Below are positions 19,201-22,200 of a stretch of DNA of 23,588 nt, in pieces; the first letter of the stretch is position 1, and the number at the start of each line of letters is the position of its first letter. Both the position numbers and the translations under genes were made by a program. The notes under the pieces are model-generated. The model did not search any database, was not told the DNA's origin, and saw nothing but the letters and a program-made list of their open reading frames with translations. The DNA comes from Anianibacter sp965662745 (GTDB lineage: Bacteria > Pseudomonadota > Alphaproteobacteria > Rhodobacterales > Rhodobacteraceae), in contig CBFIJK010000054.1 in assembly GCA_965662745.1 (NCBI GenBank), positions 1 through 23,588 on the forward strand, written 5' to 3'.

Positions 19201-22200
19201 CCGCGCGGCGTTCATCGTGGCGGCAGAGGCCGATGCGCCGCTGCAACTTGGATCGAATGCCCGCGATTTCAGCCCGTCCACCGCTGGCGCGACCTACTAC
19301 GCACGCGAAGACGGCGGCGCCCGGCTGCCCGGCCAGACGCTTGCGGGCCTCGCCACCGGCGGGACAGTCACGCTGAACGTCGATCTGGGGGGCGTCACAA
19401 CCGGAACCGCGACGCTCAATGCGCTTGTGGGCGGCAACAAGACCCCGCTGGGCGCGGTCGATCTTGCGACCAAGACCCTGACGCTGGCCGATGCGGCGGC
19501 GGTCGCGACATTCCTGACGGCGATCGAGAATGCAACGGCGCTGACTTTGACCCGGGCTGCGCCTCCGACCGAGTGGTCGATCGACCTGTCCGATGCGATC
19601 CTGTCGCTGAACCTCGACCTGACAGCCGCGAAGACGGACGAGCGTGGCGGCGCGGCGGATGCGTATTTCCTGTCGAGCACCTCGGCCCTGGCGCCCAAGG
19701 TCGCAACGGACGCGGGCAGCAGCGCAAGCTATCGCCTCGACGCGCTTGTCGCGCTGGGGACAGGCATCGGCGCAACGGATGTCTCGATCACCGGCCTTTC
19801 CATCGTCACGCCGCCCACCGGCGGCTTCACGGCGGCAACACCGTCGACCCTGTCCGGGTTGCAGCGCCTGACCGTGAACGACTCCAGCGGCTTCGCCATA
19901 GGCGCGCCAGTGATCGACACGGCAACCGGTGCGACCGGCACCGTGAAATGGGTCAGCGATGGCGCGGTCACCATTCAGCTTTCCCAAGCGAGCCTCGACG
20001 CCAATCTGCGGTTTGCGCCGAACGGCAGCGGCACGCTGGCGGGCGTGCGCGGCGACATCAGCCTGACGGCGGATACGACCGGCGCGCTGGGTGTGTTCCT
20101 GCCCATGTACGCGACCATCGACGGCGGCACGGATAGCGCACTGGCGGTTCTGTCGGCGCAGGCGAGCTTTGACACCGCGGGCTTCACCGCGCCCGAGATC
20201 GGCATTCCGACGCAGCTCGTGGACTTCCTGACCAGCAAGTACCAGGATCTGGTATCGAACCCGCTCGGCCGCCTGTCCGAGGTGTCCTATGCCGATGTGA
20301 TCAACGGCATTCTCACCGCGCTCGAGGTTGTTCTGGGCGATGGCGAAAGCGAAGGGCTGATCGACAAGGACATCCCGTTCGTCGGCCGCTCTCTCGACGA
20401 TCTGACGGGCATCGGCGATCTGCGCGACACGCTGCTCGATCTGCGCAATTCAACAACCGGCACGCTCGAAGCGATCGAGGCGACCCTGACCGAGGCGCTG
20501 CGGACCGCCTTTGGCGAGGCATCGAATGCGGGCGATCTTGCCGATCCCAGCCTTCTGGAAGTTGTCCTGGAACCCGATGCAACGACGGGTGAGATGCGCG
20601 TTTCGATCCGGGTCGAGAATTATCAGTACGACAAATCCGTCCGCGTCGATGCCGATCAGGATGATCTGAGCGATCTGCTCCTGGACGGCGCCGGGCTTGG
20701 CCCGCTGTCCTTCTCGGCAGGGGCCACCGCGACCGCCTCGGCGCGTCTGGACCTGATCCTTGATCTGGTGCTTGCCGCCGATCTCGATACCCCCGTGACC
20801 GAAGACCTGCCGCCGCCCACACTTTACATCAGCGATGACAGTGGCTTGGCGTTGACTGTTGATGCTCTCACGCTTGATGTCGAAGGCGAAAGCACGATTG
20901 ATCTGGGCTTTGCCACGGGCGATGTTCGCCTTGGGCCGGATGCACAGATCGGGCTTGATGCGGGCACGATGACGATCACTGGCTTGTCTGACGCGGACGG
21001 GTTTGCCGCGCTGGTCGGGCGCAGCTTTGATCAGCAGGGTGGCGCGCGGTTCGAGGTGCTTGGCTATCTCGGCGAAAGCGATCCGGGCACCAGCGGCGAT
21101 GGCGCGCTGAAGATCAAGCGCGTCTCGGGCACGCCGGATGCGAATGCGTCCAAGTCCCTGTCGGAAATCGTCGAGACGGGGCCGGGCTTTGGCAATCTGA
21201 TCGACGTCGATGGCGGCACCTATGTGCTCAAAAGCTGGTTCGCCACCTTGCCGTCGAATGCAGGCACGACCGGTCTGGATGAATGGCCGGGAGACGCCGC
21301 TGCCGTGTCGACCGTCAATGACCGCGCGGTTCTGCAATTGTCGGATGGCAGCGCGCTCGACCTCACGGGTGCGACGGTGCTGCGCGAGGGCATTCGCCCG
21401 ACAAGCGCATCGCTTGGCGGCGGGTTCCTGACACTGAGCTTTGCGGCTGCGCTGCCTGCGGGCAGTCTGCCCCAGCCCGGCGATCTGGTCGCGCTTGGCA
21501 ATGGCCAGTTCGGCCGGTTCCAGGACGCACCGTCGCCCTCGCAGATCCGCCTGACCGCCGATAGCGGTACCTTTGCGTCGCTGGCCGGAACGGATCTGAC
21601 AGTGACCCTGCCGGGCGGGGCGACGCGTCTCGTTGACCTGACGCAGTCGACGCCTGTCACACGTCCCGTCACCATGGGCAGTTTCGCCTTCAATCCAGGG
21701 TCCGGCACTGCGGTGATGGAGCTTGCAGGCATCCTGGCCGAGATAGACCGCCCCGAAATCGGGACCGGGCTCAACCTGCCGGGCGGGCTGACGGCGATCA
21801 TCACCGGGTTCACGCCGGGCACGCCGAACGCCAGCAACGACCAGATGGTCATCGCCTTTACCGGCGTTGTGCAGCCCGTCTCGCAGGGCAAGGGCCTCGC
21901 GCTCGACCTGCCGCTGACGACGACAACGACGCTGGCGCAGGGCGCGGATAATTTCGCGCTGACGGGTGTGGCCATCGGCGCAGAAGGTGCGCTGCGCCTG
22001 AGCCTTGATCCTCAAGGCTTTGGAACCACCGGTGCGCAGCTTGCGGCAGACAAATCCGACGCGATCCGCGCGCTGAAGATCGGGTCAATCCTGACCGCCA
22101 ATGGTGCGAATTTCCGGGTTCTTTCGGTGGATGGCGCGGCCCTGGAAGTCCGCGTTGCCTGGATGAGCAATGTCAGCGGCGCATTCTCGCCGTTCAAGGC

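Noticed and set aside
18794..19987. Long open frame on the - strand (397 codons)
   Set aside because: Antisense shadow of the giant gene, with Arg/Gly-rich composition and no motif.
20450..22015. Long open frame on the - strand (521 codons)
   Set aside because: Same reasons: antisense shadow of the giant gene, low-complexity Arg/Gln-rich translation, no family resemblance.
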